NCBI RefSeq assembly: GCF_000735605.1
Contig: NZ_JPKG01000017.1
Coordinates: 1-64,000, forward strand
DNA from: Allobosea sp. LC85
GTDB taxonomy: Bacteria; Pseudomonadota; Alphaproteobacteria; Rhizobiales; Beijerinckiaceae
DNA length: 64,000 nt
Reading direction: 5' to 3'
The notes under the pieces were generated by a model, which worked only from the letters and a program-made list of their open reading frames with translations, searched no databases and was not told the origin of the DNA. The translations under genes and the position numbers were made by a program. The first letter of the stretch is position 1, and each line of letters begins with the position of its first letter. Positions 1 to 8,500 of this stretch are shown here, one piece after another.

Positions 1-120
1 CCCCCCCCCCCCCCCCCCGGGCCCCCCCCCCCGGGGGCCCCCGCCCCCCCCCCCCCCGCGCTGCCCCCAGGGTCCTCCCCCGCCGCCACCGCTACCGCCG
101 CTCTGGTTGCTCCAAGGCAT
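1..120 (-). CDS. hflK: HflK N-terminus, partial (cut by window edge)
   Basis: An ATG at 120 on the minus strand opens a frame reading MPWSNQSGG followed by an almost unbroken glycine run with a PWGQR interruption, continuing to the window edge. The poly-C at 1-60 is the template for these GGN codons. Family knowledge: HflK of Rhizobiales, a membrane partner of HflC that modulates the FtsH protease, starts with MPWSNQ and a Gly-rich tail before its transmembrane segment, and hflK often follows thyA/folA. A GAGGA-like ribosome site lies about 11 bases upstream. Only about 40 residues are visible and none belong to the SPFH domain, so the call rests on the N-terminus plus context. Homopolymer length here may be miscounted. 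Confidence 0.72.
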   Translation of the reverse strand, partial: MPWSNQSGGSGGGGGGPWGQRGGGGGGGPRGGGPGGGGGG

Positions 121-198
121 ACTCGTGCCGTTCCTCACATCTGTACCACACGTGCCATAGGCGAACGGCGGCTGTTTGTCAGCGCCCTTAGGGAACGC

Positions 199-224
199 GT
201 GTCCGTGACTTGGTCATCGGACAC
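199..224. terminator. stem-loop downstream of folA
   Basis: GTGTCCG at 199-205 pairs with CGGACAC at 218-224, extended by TGAC/GTCA with a one-base bulge and a TTG loop. It lies between folA and hflK. There is no T-run, so it could be a weak terminator, a processing site or chance. Confidence 0.3.
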
Positions 225-270
225 GGATTCGTCAACGACGCAAGCCCTTCATCGTCAACGGAAACCGCGT

Positions 271-795
271 TCAGGCCCGGCGGCGAAAGGTCGCGAAGGT
301 GAAAGCATGCTCGTCATCGGCACTGCGAGGGTGGTTCTCCTGCTTCACGCGCTCGAACGCCGCCCTGTCCCAGGCCGGAAAATGAGCATCGCCTTCGGGC
401 TCCACATGAACCTGGGTCAGTTCAATCCGGTCAGCCAGCGGCAAGGCCTGGGCGTAGATCTCGGCGCCCCCCGCAACTGCGACCGAATCCGCGCCCATCG
501 CGAGGCCGAGCCGCTGGCCGGCCGCGATCGCCTCGTCGAGGCCGTGGGCAACATGCACGCCTTCGGCACGAAAACCGGGATCGCGGGTCAAGACGATCGT
601 CTCGCGACCCGGCAACGGCTTCCCGATTGAGAGAAAGGTCTTGCGCCCCATCAGCACCGGCCGCCCGAGCGTAAGGCCACGAAAATGCCTGAGGTCCGTC
701 TTCAGCCGCCAGATCAGGCGATTATCGTCGCCGATCACGCCATTATCGGCGACGGCGGCGATGACGACGATGGGAAGGGCCGGGTGTCCACTCAC
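271..795 (-). CDS. folA: dihydrofolate reductase
   Basis: A 174-residue enzyme reducing dihydrofolate to tetrahydrofolate with NADPH, recycling the dihydrofolate made by ThyA two genes upstream. It shows the family N-terminus (PIVVIAAVADNGVIG), the substrate-binding W...D region (DNRLIWRLKTDLRHF), the GRPVLMGRKTF cofactor loop and a late GGAEIY motif. Length is normal for bacterial FolA. The start is GTG at 795, because it overlaps the TGA of the acetyltransferase as GTGA and because homology begins straight after it. The longer open frame reaching to 1104 is antisense-free overlap with the upstream gene and is not real. Third gene of the thyA operon. The chemistry is secure from the motifs. 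Confidence 0.95.
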   Translation of the reverse strand: MSGHPALPIVVIAAVADNGVIGDDNRLIWRLKTDLRHFRGLTLGRPVLMGRKTFLSIGKPLPGRETIVLTRDPGFRAEGVHVAHGLDEAIAAGQRLGLAMGADSVAVAGGAEIYAQALPLADRIELTQVHVEPEGDAHFPAWDRAAFERVKQENHPRSADDEHAFTFATFRRRA

Positions 796-1274
796 GCGCT
801 CTCCCCCAGCCGCCGCAGCGCCTCGCCGTCCAGGCGCTTGACCGTCCACTCCGACTGCGCATTGGCGCCGAGCGAGCGGTAGAACACGCGCGAGGGCTCG
901 TTCCAGTTCAGCACCCACCAGGCGAGGCGCGGCAGACCTTCGTCGATACAGCGCTTCGCCAGCCCTGCAATCAGGGCCTTGCCGATTCCCTTGCCGCGAA
1001 ATTCGGGCCGGACATAGAGATCTTCCAGCCAGATGCCATGGCGGCCCGAGAAGGTCGAATAGGTATAGAACCAGACGGCGAACCCTGCAGGTGCTCCATC
1101 CCATTCGGCGATATCGCAGGAGACCTTGGGATCTGGCCCGAACAGGGCCTGTGCGAGTTGACCTTCGTTGGCTGTAACCTCGTGCAGAAGCTCTTCGAAT
1201 TCGGCGAGCTCCCTGATGAAGGTCAGGACGAGGCCGGCCTCGTCGGGTCGGGCGGGACGAATGGTGAGGGTCAT
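792..1274 (-). CDS. GNAT acetyltransferase, SSAT/diamine type
   Basis: A 160-residue N-acetyltransferase. The acetyl-CoA pyrophosphate loop RGKGIG sits at residues 93-98 after the beta4 strand [11 protein letters not shown], and a WNEPSRVFY segment follows. This pairing of LEDLYV, RGxGIG and WNEPSxxFY closely follows eukaryotic spermidine/spermine N1-acetyltransferases, so a polyamine or other small amine is the likely substrate (inference). The ATG at 1274 overlaps the thyA stop as ATGA and its own stop overlaps folA as GTGA, so the three genes are translationally coupled. Why an amine acetyltransferase sits between thyA and folA is not evident from the sequence. Confidence 0.85.
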   Translation of the reverse strand: MTLTIRPARPDEAGLVLTFIRELAEFEELLHEVTANEGQLAQALFGPDPKVSCDIAEWDGAPAGFAVWFYTYSTFSGRHGIWLEDLYVRPEFRGKGIGKALIAGLAKRCIDEGLPRLAWWVLNWNEPSRVFYRSLGANAQSEWTVKRLDGEALRRLGESA

Positions 1275-2065
1275 ACTGCGATTGGCGCCTTGATACCGGG
1301 ATGGGGATCGTAGGCTTCGATCATCACATCCTCGAAACGGAAATCCTCGAGCCGCGCCACCGTCGGATTGAGCGTCAGGCGCGGCAGCGCACGCGGCTCG
1401 CGGCTGAGTTGCAGCCGGGCCTGGTCGAGATGGTTCACATAGAGATGCGTATCGCCGAAGGAGTGCACGAACTCGCCTGCGCCCAGCCCTGTCACCTGGG
1501 CGACCATATGGGTCAGCAGCGCGTAGCTTGCGATATTGAACGGCACACCGAGGAAGACGTCGGCCGAGCGCTGGTAGAGCTGGCAGGAGAGCTTGCCGTC
1601 CGCGACGAAGAACTGGAACAGGCAGTGGCAGGGCGCCAGCGCCATCTTCGGGATATCGGCCGGATTCCAGGCCGAGACGATCAACCGGCGCGAATCGGGA
1701 TTACGCCGGATTTCGTTCACCAGCCAGGCGATCTGGTCGATGGTGCTGCCGTCTGGCGCCGGCCAGGAGCGCCATTGCCGTCCATAGACCGGACCGAGAT
1801 CGCCGTTGGCATCGGCCCATTCATCCCAGATGGTGACGCCGTTCTCTTGCAGGTAGCGCACATTGGTGTCACCGCGCAGGAACCAGATCAGCTCGTGGAT
1901 GATCGATTTCAGATGTAGCTTCTTGGTCGTGACCAGGGGAAACCCCTGCGCGAGGTCAAAACGCATCTGATGGCCGAACACGGCAAGCGTGCCGGTGCCG
2001 GTACGATCGTCCTTGCGGACCCCCTCGCTCAGGACGCGTTGCAATAGCTCGTGATACTGGCGCAT
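1271..2065 (-). CDS. thyA: thymidylate synthase
   Basis: A 264-residue enzyme, the same length as E. coli ThyA, converting dUMP and methylene-tetrahydrofolate to dTMP and dihydrofolate. The catalytic cysteine is C146 in [16 protein letters not shown] (21-26), the [10 protein letters not shown] phosphate-binding loop and the [18 protein letters not shown] signature are intact. The ATG at 2065 gives MRQYHELL, the usual start; the frame opens 28 codons earlier but that stretch has no homology character. First gene of an overlapping thyA-GNAT-folA operon, matching the metabolic coupling of ThyA and FolA. Confidence 0.97.
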   Translation of the reverse strand: MRQYHELLQRVLSEGVRKDDRTGTGTLAVFGHQMRFDLAQGFPLVTTKKLHLKSIIHELIWFLRGDTNVRYLQENGVTIWDEWADANGDLGPVYGRQWRSWPAPDGSTIDQIAWLVNEIRRNPDSRRLIVSAWNPADIPKMALAPCHCLFQFFVADGKLSCQLYQRSADVFLGVPFNIASYALLTHMVAQVTGLGAGEFVHSFGDTHLYVNHLDQARLQLSREPRALPRLTLNPTVARLEDFRFEDVMIEAYDPHPGIKAPIAV

Positions 2066-2128
2066 GACGATGCTTCTAGCCGGATTCGCGCGCCATTCCC
2101 AAGAGCCGGAATCGCATCGTCCAGAGCC

Positions 2129-2168
2129 ATCGCATTGCGATGAGCGCATGCGCTCACGGCAATGCGAT
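2129..2168. repeat. 40-bp interrupted palindrome upstream of thyA
   Basis: ATCGCATTGC at 2129-2138 is an exact inverse of 2159-2168, and the 16-bp core 2141-2156 (TGAGCGCATGCGCTCA) is a perfect palindrome. Only two central-flank pairs fail. It lies between divergent thyA and the PepSY gene, so it is not a read-through terminator. It may be an operator or an intergenic palindromic (REP-like) element. Confidence 0.7.
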
Positions 2169-2254
2169 AGGCCGCAAGGAAGCGCCTCACGCCAGCCGAA
2201 ACAAAGCCATGATTGAGCCGCTCCTTCCCTGCGCTCAGGCTAAGGAGAATCACA

Positions 2255-2560
2255 ATGTCGTTTCGCAGCACAATGTGGATCCTGCCGATCGCCACCCTGC
2301 TCTCCTTCCCTGCCGTGGCAACCAACACCCTGCCGCCCCCCGCTCCGAACACTCGGGACATCTCGATCGCGGAAGCCCGCCGGATCGCTTTCGACAACGG
2401 CATGGCCTGGATCGAGGACATCGAGCTTCATGGCGGTCGCTGGGAGCTCGGCGGCGCCGACAATAACGGCGCCGAAATTGCGATCGATGTCAGCGTCCGT
2501 GACGGCAGGGTGCTCAGGATCGTCCGGGATGAGCCCAATCTCGATATCCCGTCCCGTTGA
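2255..2560 (+). CDS. small secreted PepSY-like protein
   Basis: A 101-residue protein with a cleavable signal peptide (hydrophobic WILPIATLLSFPAVA, residues about 8-22). The mature part reads ISIAEARRIAFDNGMAWIEDIELHGGRWELGG followed by a beta-rich ending with a VRDGRVLRIV strand: the alpha-beta-beta layout of PepSY/DUF2782-type periplasmic domains. An AAGGAG site at 2242-2247 fixes the ATG at 2255. Such small proteins are thought to be periplasmic protease inhibitors or sensory modules; no specific role can be assigned. It is monocistronic, followed by the tmRNA gene. Confidence 0.75.
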   Translation: MSFRSTMWILPIATLLSFPAVATNTLPPPAPNTRDISIAEARRIAFDNGMAWIEDIELHGGRWELGGADNNGAEIAIDVSVRDGRVLRIVRDEPNLDIPSR

Positions 2561-2623
2561 GAGCCGGCGAAATTGCTTCGGATGGAGTGACAATGGTCTC
2601 TTTCCCCGCGCGCTCCGAGTGCC

Positions 2624-2629
2624 TATATT
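2624..2629 (+). promoter_or_regulatory. candidate -10 element of ssrA
   Basis: TATATT stands alone in GC-rich surroundings about 10 bases before the likely 5' end of the tmRNA precursor. The matching -35 region (near 2601) is poor, so this is a position guess. Confidence 0.35.
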
Positions 2630-2635
2630 CGGGTT

Positions 2636-2964
2636 GCCACTCGCAAGAGCGGCTATGGCGATAAACGAACGTCGAAATAAGCCTTTCGGACCCGGGGGCG
2701 GTACCCGGCGCCTCCACCAGAGCCCGTACGCGATTCGCGAGACGGGTTCCGGCGGGGGCGAAATAGGATCGACGAGGGTGTAAAGGTCGTTCTTTTGCTC
2801 GGCATGGTTCCGCCGTTATCGGGCCATTGCATAGTTGCCAACGACAACAATGCTCGGGTTGCCGTCGCCGCGTAAGCGGTGCTGGTTCCCAAACCAAAGC
2901 CCTTGCGCTTAGCCGCGTAAGGCGGGGCTCGGAGGCGCCTGGCAACAGAAGCCTCCACTTTTTT
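2636..2964 (+). ncRNA. ssrA: transfer-messenger RNA, circularly permuted two-piece form
   Basis: The aminoacyl-acceptor half comes first and ends in CGCCTCCACCA at 2709-2719. A spacer of about 30 bases follows, then the half starting GGGGGCGAAATAGGATCGAC at about 2754. GGGGGCG and CGCCTCC form the seven-pair acceptor stem across the permutation, as in alphaproteobacterial two-piece tmRNA, where the spacer is excised. The resume codon is GCC at 2837, after ATAGTT. The tag is ANDNNARVAVAA, stop TAA at 2873-2875. The 3' end is a GGAGGC/GCCTCC hairpin with a T-run. Role: rescue of stalled ribosomes and tagging for ClpXP. The 5' boundary is approximate. Confidence 0.93.
2931..2964 (+). terminator. 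intrinsic terminator of ssrA
   Basis: GGAGGC (2931-2936) pairs with GCCTCC (2951-2956), followed by a TTTTTT run (about 2959-2964). Confidence 0.8.
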
Positions 2965-3021
2965 ATGCGAGGGCCGGCGACTTTCTGCCTTGCTCGGAAG
3001 CGGACACGGATAGTCGATACG

Positions 3022-3636
3022 ATGGTACAGGATATTCTTCGCTACGATCTCATGGTGCAGGACGCGCTGAAGGGTGTCGTACGGAAGATCCTGGCCGAGG
3101 CGAGCCGCGACGGCCTGCCGGGCGAACATCATTTCTACATCACGTTCCGGACAACGGCCCCCGGCGTGCGCCTCTCGCAGCGCCTGCGCGAAAAGCACCC
3201 CGACGAGATGACCGTCGTGCTCCAGCATCAGTTCTGGGACCTCAACGTCAGTGACCACGCCTTCGAGGTTGGTCTCTCGTTCTCAGGCGTGCCCGAAAGG
3301 TTGCTGGTCCCCTTTGATTCGATCACCACCTTCTTCGATCCCTCGGTTCAGTTCGGCCTGAAGTTCGAAACCCAGGAGGCCCCCGAAGAAGCCTCCACGA
3401 GCGATCAGACCGCGGGAGCCGCAAGGGCGCCACGTGGAGCGGGGTCCGAGCCCAGCGTGGCCGCCCCGACACCGCTTGCCCTCCCGGTAAAGCCGCAATC
3501 CGCAAGTGCCGCTGCGAAGAACAAGGCGGCCGCCGATGACGAAGTGGACCCGGCGAAGCCGGACGCCGGCGCGGATGGTGACGAGAGTGGCGGCGCTCAG
3601 GTCGTCAGCCTCGATTCCTTCCGCAAGAAGACCTGA
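3022..3636 (+). CDS. sspB: SspB-alpha, ClpXP adaptor protein
   Basis: A 204-residue stringent-starvation-protein-B homologue of the alphaproteobacterial type. It delivers ssrA-tagged proteins to ClpXP. Residues 1 to about 120 form the tag-binding domain (HHFYITFRT, LSQRLREKHPDEMTVVLQHQ, FDSITTFFDPSVQFGL). A low-complexity Ala/Pro-rich linker (about 125-190) follows, then the C-terminal ClpX-tethering motif VVSLDSFRKK. The ATG at 3022 is chosen because homology starts there; the frame is open about 65 codons upstream, across the tmRNA. It lies immediately downstream of ssrA, so tag and tag-reader sit side by side. Confidence 0.93.
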   Translation: MVQDILRYDLMVQDALKGVVRKILAEASRDGLPGEHHFYITFRTTAPGVRLSQRLREKHPDEMTVVLQHQFWDLNVSDHAFEVGLSFSGVPERLLVPFDSITTFFDPSVQFGLKFETQEAPEEASTSDQTAGAARAPRGAGSEPSVAAPTPLALPVKPQSASAAAKNKAAADDEVDPAKPDAGADGDESGGAQVVSLDSFRKKT

Positions 3637-3645
3637 TCAGAGCCT

Positions 3646-5040
3646 ATGCCGGACACCCGCACAGAGACTGACTCCTTCGGCCCCATCGCCGTTCCCGCAG
3701 ATCGCTACTGGGGCGCCCAGACCCAGCGTTCGCTCGAGAATTTCCGCATTGGCGGACCGAGCGAGCGCATGCCGCTCCCGCTGATCCATGCATTGGTGCT
3801 GGTCAAGAAGGCAGCCGCACACGTCAATGCTCGGCTGGGATTGATCGACCAGCGTGTCGCCGGCGCCATTGGCCAGGCGGCGGATGAAGCATTGGGCGGG
3901 CGGTTTGACGACCACTTCCCGCTCGTCGTCTGGCAGACCGGCTCCGGTACCCAGACCAACATGAACGTCAATGAGGTCCTCTCCAACCGCGCCAACGAGA
4001 TTCTCGACGCCGGCCTCGGTGCGAAGAGCCCGGTTCACCCCAATGACCAGGTCAACCGCGGCCAGTCATCGAATGACTGCTTCCCCACCGCGATGCATAT
4101 TGCCGCGGCGCTCGAGATTTCGCGCCTGCTGCTTCCTTCCCTGCGCAAGCTCGAACAGGCCCTGCAGGACAAGGCGCAGCGCTTCGCCTCGCTGATCAAG
4201 ATCGGCCGGACGCATCTCCAGGACGCAACGCCGGTCACGCTCGGTCAGGAGTTTTCGGGCTACGCCACACAGATCCATCTCGGCATCGGACGGATCGAGG
4301 CCTCGCTCGGCGGGCTGCATGCGCTCGCCCAGGGCGGCACGGCGGTCGGCACCGGCATCAACACCCATCGCGACTTCGCCGCCTTCTTTGCCAAGGAAAT
4401 GGCGGGGCTCACCGGCCTGCCCTTCCGCCCCGCCGCCAATGCCTTCGAGGCGTTGGCGAGCCATGGCGCGCTGAGCGCCGCCCATGGCGCGCTCGCCGCG
4501 CTTGCCATGGATCTGTTCAAGATCGCCAATGACATTCGGCTGATGGGCTCGGGCCCACGCTCGGGTCTCGGCGAGATCAGCCTGCCCGAGAACGAGCCCG
4601 GTTCGTCGATCATGCCCGGCAAGGTCAATCCGACCCAGGCCGAAGCATTGACCATGGTGGCCACGCAGGTTCACGGCAACCAGGCGACGATCGGCTTCGC
4701 CGCAAGCCAGGGCCATTTCGAACTGAACGTCTTCAAGCCGGTGATAGCAGCCGCCTTCCTGCAGTCGGTCAGGCTGCTTGCCGACGCCGCCGAGAGCTTC
4801 CGTGTCCACTGTATCGATGGGATCGTCGCCAACGAGGGCCGCCTCGCCGAGTTGCTGTCACGCTCGCTGATGTTGGTCACGGCACTGGCTCCGGCCATCG
4901 GCTACGACAAGGCTGCCAACATCGCCAAGGCCGCCCATCACAATGGCACGACCCTGCGCGAGGAAGCATTGAGGGCCGGCGTCGATGCCGAGTTGTTCGA
5001 CAGCACGGTCCGGCCTGAGCGTATGCTCGGCCCGTCCTGA
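3646..5040 (+). CDS. fumC: fumarate hydratase class II
   Basis: A 464-residue oxygen-stable fumarase interconverting fumarate and malate in the TCA cycle. The superfamily signature [13 protein letters not shown] is intact, as are [13 protein letters not shown], the [14 protein letters not shown] block and [16 protein letters not shown]. The usual length and [17 protein letters not shown] start support the ATG at 3646, ten bases after the sspB stop. It is probably cotranscribed with sspB or has its own promoter; the sequence does not decide. Confidence 0.97.
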   Translation: MPDTRTETDSFGPIAVPADRYWGAQTQRSLENFRIGGPSERMPLPLIHALVLVKKAAAHVNARLGLIDQRVAGAIGQAADEALGGRFDDHFPLVVWQTGSGTQTNMNVNEVLSNRANEILDAGLGAKSPVHPNDQVNRGQSSNDCFPTAMHIAAALEISRLLLPSLRKLEQALQDKAQRFASLIKIGRTHLQDATPVTLGQEFSGYATQIHLGIGRIEASLGGLHALAQGGTAVGTGINTHRDFAAFFAKEMAGLTGLPFRPAANAFEALASHGALSAAHGALAALAMDLFKIANDIRLMGSGPRSGLGEISLPENEPGSSIMPGKVNPTQAEALTMVATQVHGNQATIGFAASQGHFELNVFKPVIAAAFLQSVRLLADAAESFRVHCIDGIVANEGRLAELLSRSLMLVTALAPAIGYDKAANIAKAAHHNGTTLREEALRAGVDAELFDSTVRPERMLGPS

Positions 5041-5055
5041 GCAAGGCCGGGCGGA

Positions 5056-5262
5056 ATGGCAGAGATCATCAATCTCCGGCGCGCCCGCAAACAGCGCCAA
5101 CGCGTAGCGACCGAAACCAAGGCCGACCAGAACCGTATCGACTTCGGCCGGAGCAAGGCCGAGCGCAGCTTGACTGAAGCGCGGCGCGAGAAGGCAACCC
5201 GCGAACTCGACGGGCACAAGCTTACTCCCCCGCCCGATGACAAGGGCGAGAACCCGCGGTGA
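5056..5262 (+). CDS. DUF4169 family small protein
   Basis: A 68-residue, highly charged protein beginning MAEIINLRRARKQ and rich in Arg/Lys/Glu helix (about 10-50). It matches the DUF4169 pattern common in Rhizobiales; no function is known. The ATG at 5056 lies 15 bases after fumC and its stop overlaps the next GTG as GTGA, so it is coupled to the ribbon-helix-helix gene. It may be a small nucleic-acid or ribosome-associated protein, but that is speculation. Confidence 0.75.
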   Translation: MAEIINLRRARKQRQRVATETKADQNRIDFGRSKAERSLTEARREKATRELDGHKLTPPPDDKGENPR

Positions 5263-5483
5263 GCCGCGAGCGCAAACATTCTCTCGCCATTGCCGGGCAC
5301 CGCACCAGCGTATCGCTCGAGGAACCATTCTGGGCGGCACTGAAGGTGATCGCGGCACAAGAGCGCCGCACACTTGCTGCACTCGTCGCCGATGTCGATT
5401 CCCACCGCGGCGAGGCCAATCTCTCCTCGGCACTGCGCCTGCATGTGCTGGCGCATTACCAGCGCCTTGCGGGACGAGGCTGA
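5259..5483 (+). CDS. ribbon-helix-helix domain protein
   Basis: A 74-residue protein. After a short basic start it has HRTSVSLEEPFWAALKVIAA, a beta-strand plus helix like the RHH_4 fold (Arc/MetJ-like DNA binding), then ERRTLAALVADVD and a last helix SALRLHVLAHYQRL. It starts at GTG 5259 within a GTGA overlap with the DUF4169 gene. No toxin partner is nearby; fumC-DUF4169-RHH recurs in Rhizobiales. A DNA-binding regulator is likely; its target is unknown. Confidence 0.75.
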   Translation: MSRERKHSLAIAGHRTSVSLEEPFWAALKVIAAQERRTLAALVADVDSHRGEANLSSALRLHVLAHYQRLAGRG

Positions 5484-5538
5484 CGGGCATCACCGGCAGA
5501 GCCGAATCCCTTCAGTTTCAAGACCCTGCACAGGCGCG

Positions 5539-5589
5539 CTGATTCAAGCTGACAAGAACCTGAATCAAAATGCGAAGATCTTGAATCAG
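5539..5589. terminator. inverted repeat between converging genes
   Basis: CTGATTCAAG (5539-5548) is repeated inverted as CTTGAATCAG (5580-5589), separated by 31 bases and ending inside the AsmA stop region. A possible bidirectional terminator with a long loop. Confidence 0.35.
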
Positions 5590-8500
5590 TCGGGGTGCGG
5601 ACTCCGCGACAGCGGGCGCGGCACGGGCTCGATCTGCAGCGGCGGCCTCAGCGGTGGAGCGGGTATCACGGGTCGCAAAGTCTGCTCCGGAAAGTTCTCG
5701 CGCGGCGCGCCGGGCAGGATCAGCGGACCGCCTTGATGCTGAGGTTGAGCTGCACGCGTCGCTGCAGCGCGCGCCTCGGCCTCCGCTCGACGCCTCGCCT
5801 CGTCCGCCCGCCTGACCTCTTCGGCCCGGCGCTGCTCATCGAGACGCTGCGCCTCCAGAGCACGCCTTGCCTCTTCCTGGGCGCGCGCCTCCGCGGCGCG
5901 GCGCTCCTCTTCTGCACGCTTTTCCTCGGCGAGGCGGCGCTCTTCCTCCGCCTTCAGGAAATCCGCGAGCTTGCGTTCGTTCTCACGCATCTCACGCTCG
6001 GCGCGCAGGCGGCGTGCATGCATAGCGCGCTCGCGCGCATCCGCCTCGAAGGCCTCGACCCGCTCCATCTCGCGCGCCAGTGCTCGCGCTGCCACGGCAT
6101 TCGCGAAAGCTCCGACATCGGTCTCGCGCCGCAGTCCCGATAGCGGCCCGCGCCAGGCCACGCCAAGTGCGGGCGTCGCCATCGACCACCCCTTGGGCAT
6201 TGAGCCGAGCGGGCGCAGTCCCAACCTCAGATCCGCCGTCAATGCCCGGAGATCGACCACTCCGCTTGCCTCTGCCCGGAGGCCCGCACGCTCGATCGTC
6301 AACGGTGCGAGCCGCACGAGACCACCGGCCAGCGTGAAGGGCAGCGCGACATCGCCGAGAGGCCATGAGCCCCGGTCGAGCGCATCCGCCAGCCGGCTCT
6401 GCAAACGGCCGGTCTCGCTTTCGGATGCATCCTCTCCGGTCGCGGCGATGACGCGGGCATAGCCACCGGGATCAAACCGGGCGAGGCTCGCGCCTGCGAT
6501 GCTGAAGGTACCGGCTCCCCCCAACCCCGCAACCAGCCGCGCGGGGCTCTCTCCGGAACCGCCTCCCTCCACTTGTCCCGACAGCTTCCCGGCAAGGCCA
6601 TTGCCCGTGAGCATGGCGAGATCGAGCTGCGACAGCGCGATCCGGCCGGAGAGCTGCGCAAGCCCGCCTTCACGCCGTGCCGTTACCCGCCCCGAGACCT
6701 TACCGCCGGCATAGCTTCCAGAGAGTGCCTCGATCAGGATTTCGCTGGAGCTGGCATGCAGGGCGAAGGCCGCATCGTTCAGAGCGATATCGTCACTGAC
6801 GAGCAGGGATTTGGCTTCAACTGACAAGCTGATCTCGCCAAGGCCCGACGCCGTGCCGAAACGGGCGGCCGACCAGTTGCTGCCCGGAGACGCCGCTGCG
6901 GTTCCCAGGACCGAGCCGATCACGGTCCGCAGATCGGCACGTGGCAGCATGAGCTTGCCGGAGATTGGCCCCTCCCTCGGCAACGCCAGCGCTCCCTGCG
7001 CGCTGCTTCCGCCAAGATTGGCGACGAGACCATCGAGGGCGACCTGGTCGGTGGCGAAACGAACCATGCCATGCGCGTCCAGCACAACATCGGGCAAGGC
7101 GCGCGCCAGCCCCTCGGGCAGGATCTGGCCGGGACGATCCGCTTGCACCGTCAGGCGCGGCGCAGCCGCGCCTGACTCGCCGTCGACCACGATCGACAGC
7201 CCCGGCCCTGCCAGCGAGCCGCTGAGACGCCCCTGCTCGCGATCAAGAACGAGGCGGCCCGGTCCATCCTGCATCGGTGCCGGCAGGCCCAGCGCCGCGA
7301 AGAGCTGTCGACGATCCGCAAGATCAAAGCGCAGATTGGCGCTGGTCCATGCTCCGCTCCGGTCCAACCGCGCATTCAGGGCCAGCGTTCCGGCCTGGGC
7401 GTCACCTTCCAGCAGCAAGGCCGTGTCGCCGGTAACCGTGCGCGTCAGGCGGTAGCTTGCATCCAGCCGCGAGAGCCCGTCACCAGCGCGCGCGAGTGAT
7501 TGGCGGAGCTCCTCTGGCAGAAGTGGCCCGGCAAGGGCCGCAAGCGCCTCGAAGCGCGGCGCACGAATGCGGCCGGAGATTTCGCCACCCTCCGGCAGCA
7601 GCGCGCCGGCACCATTGACTGAAATCCCGCCAAACCCGTCGACGGCAAGCCGGTTGAGCCGCCAGTTGCTGCCTTCGCGCGCGAGGGCGAGCCGGGCGGA
7701 ACCGGGCGCTGCATTGCGGAAACGGGCTCCGCTCAGAGAAAGGTCGAGCGCCAGGTCGCGCGTCCCGATCAGCCCGGCAAAACTCCCGCCCGCTGGCAGG
7801 GTATTGAGATCGAGGCCCTGCAGCGCGAGCTTTGCGGCCAGCCGATCCGCAGCAATCTCTCCGGATCCGTCCAGTCTGAAACCGGAGGCCCCGGCAATGG
7901 TCAGGCGCTCGAAGCGCAGCTGTTCCGAGCCCCAATCGCCAACGGCTTCCGCATCGATCTGCTTCAGGTCGGCGATCAGGTCGGCGAGGGCCGCATCAAG
8001 CCCGGCCCGCGCCAGCGCCAGCCCGACGCGGCGCGCGTCATCCGCCTTGAGGTTGAGCTTGCCGCGAAACCCCGCGGGGTCGACAGCGCCCGTCGCCCCA
8101 ATCAGGGCGCCTGCGACGCGAACCGAGGCCGAAGCATTGGCGAGCCCGACCTCGTTCAACCGCCCGCGCACGGCGACAGCCGAGAAATCCTCGCCTCGCC
8201 ACGCGAGTTGATCGAGATCAAGGCTGAGATCGAGCGCGCCGGGAAGCCCGCGCAAGGCCCGCGCAAAACCAGCGCGTTCGCCAAGAGCCGTAGCCAACGC
8301 ATCGCCATCCACGCGCCGCGCCCGCAAGGCAACCGAGCCTGTGCCTTGCATGGGCTGGAACTGCCCCTCGCCCTCCAGTCGGGCGACGCCGCCGGCAAGA
8401 TCGACCGTCAGCCCGCTCAGGTCGAACAGGTGGCTGCCGCCGCTCACCCGGCCCGAGAGGCTGACTGCTCCCCCCGGCGCGGCCGTGAACAAACCGTCCA

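Noticed and set aside
1..60. Poly-C as a sequencing artefact or telomere-like repeat
   Set aside because: Read on the minus strand it continues in frame from a plausible hflK start as glycine codons, so it is explained as coding, with only homopolymer length in doubt.
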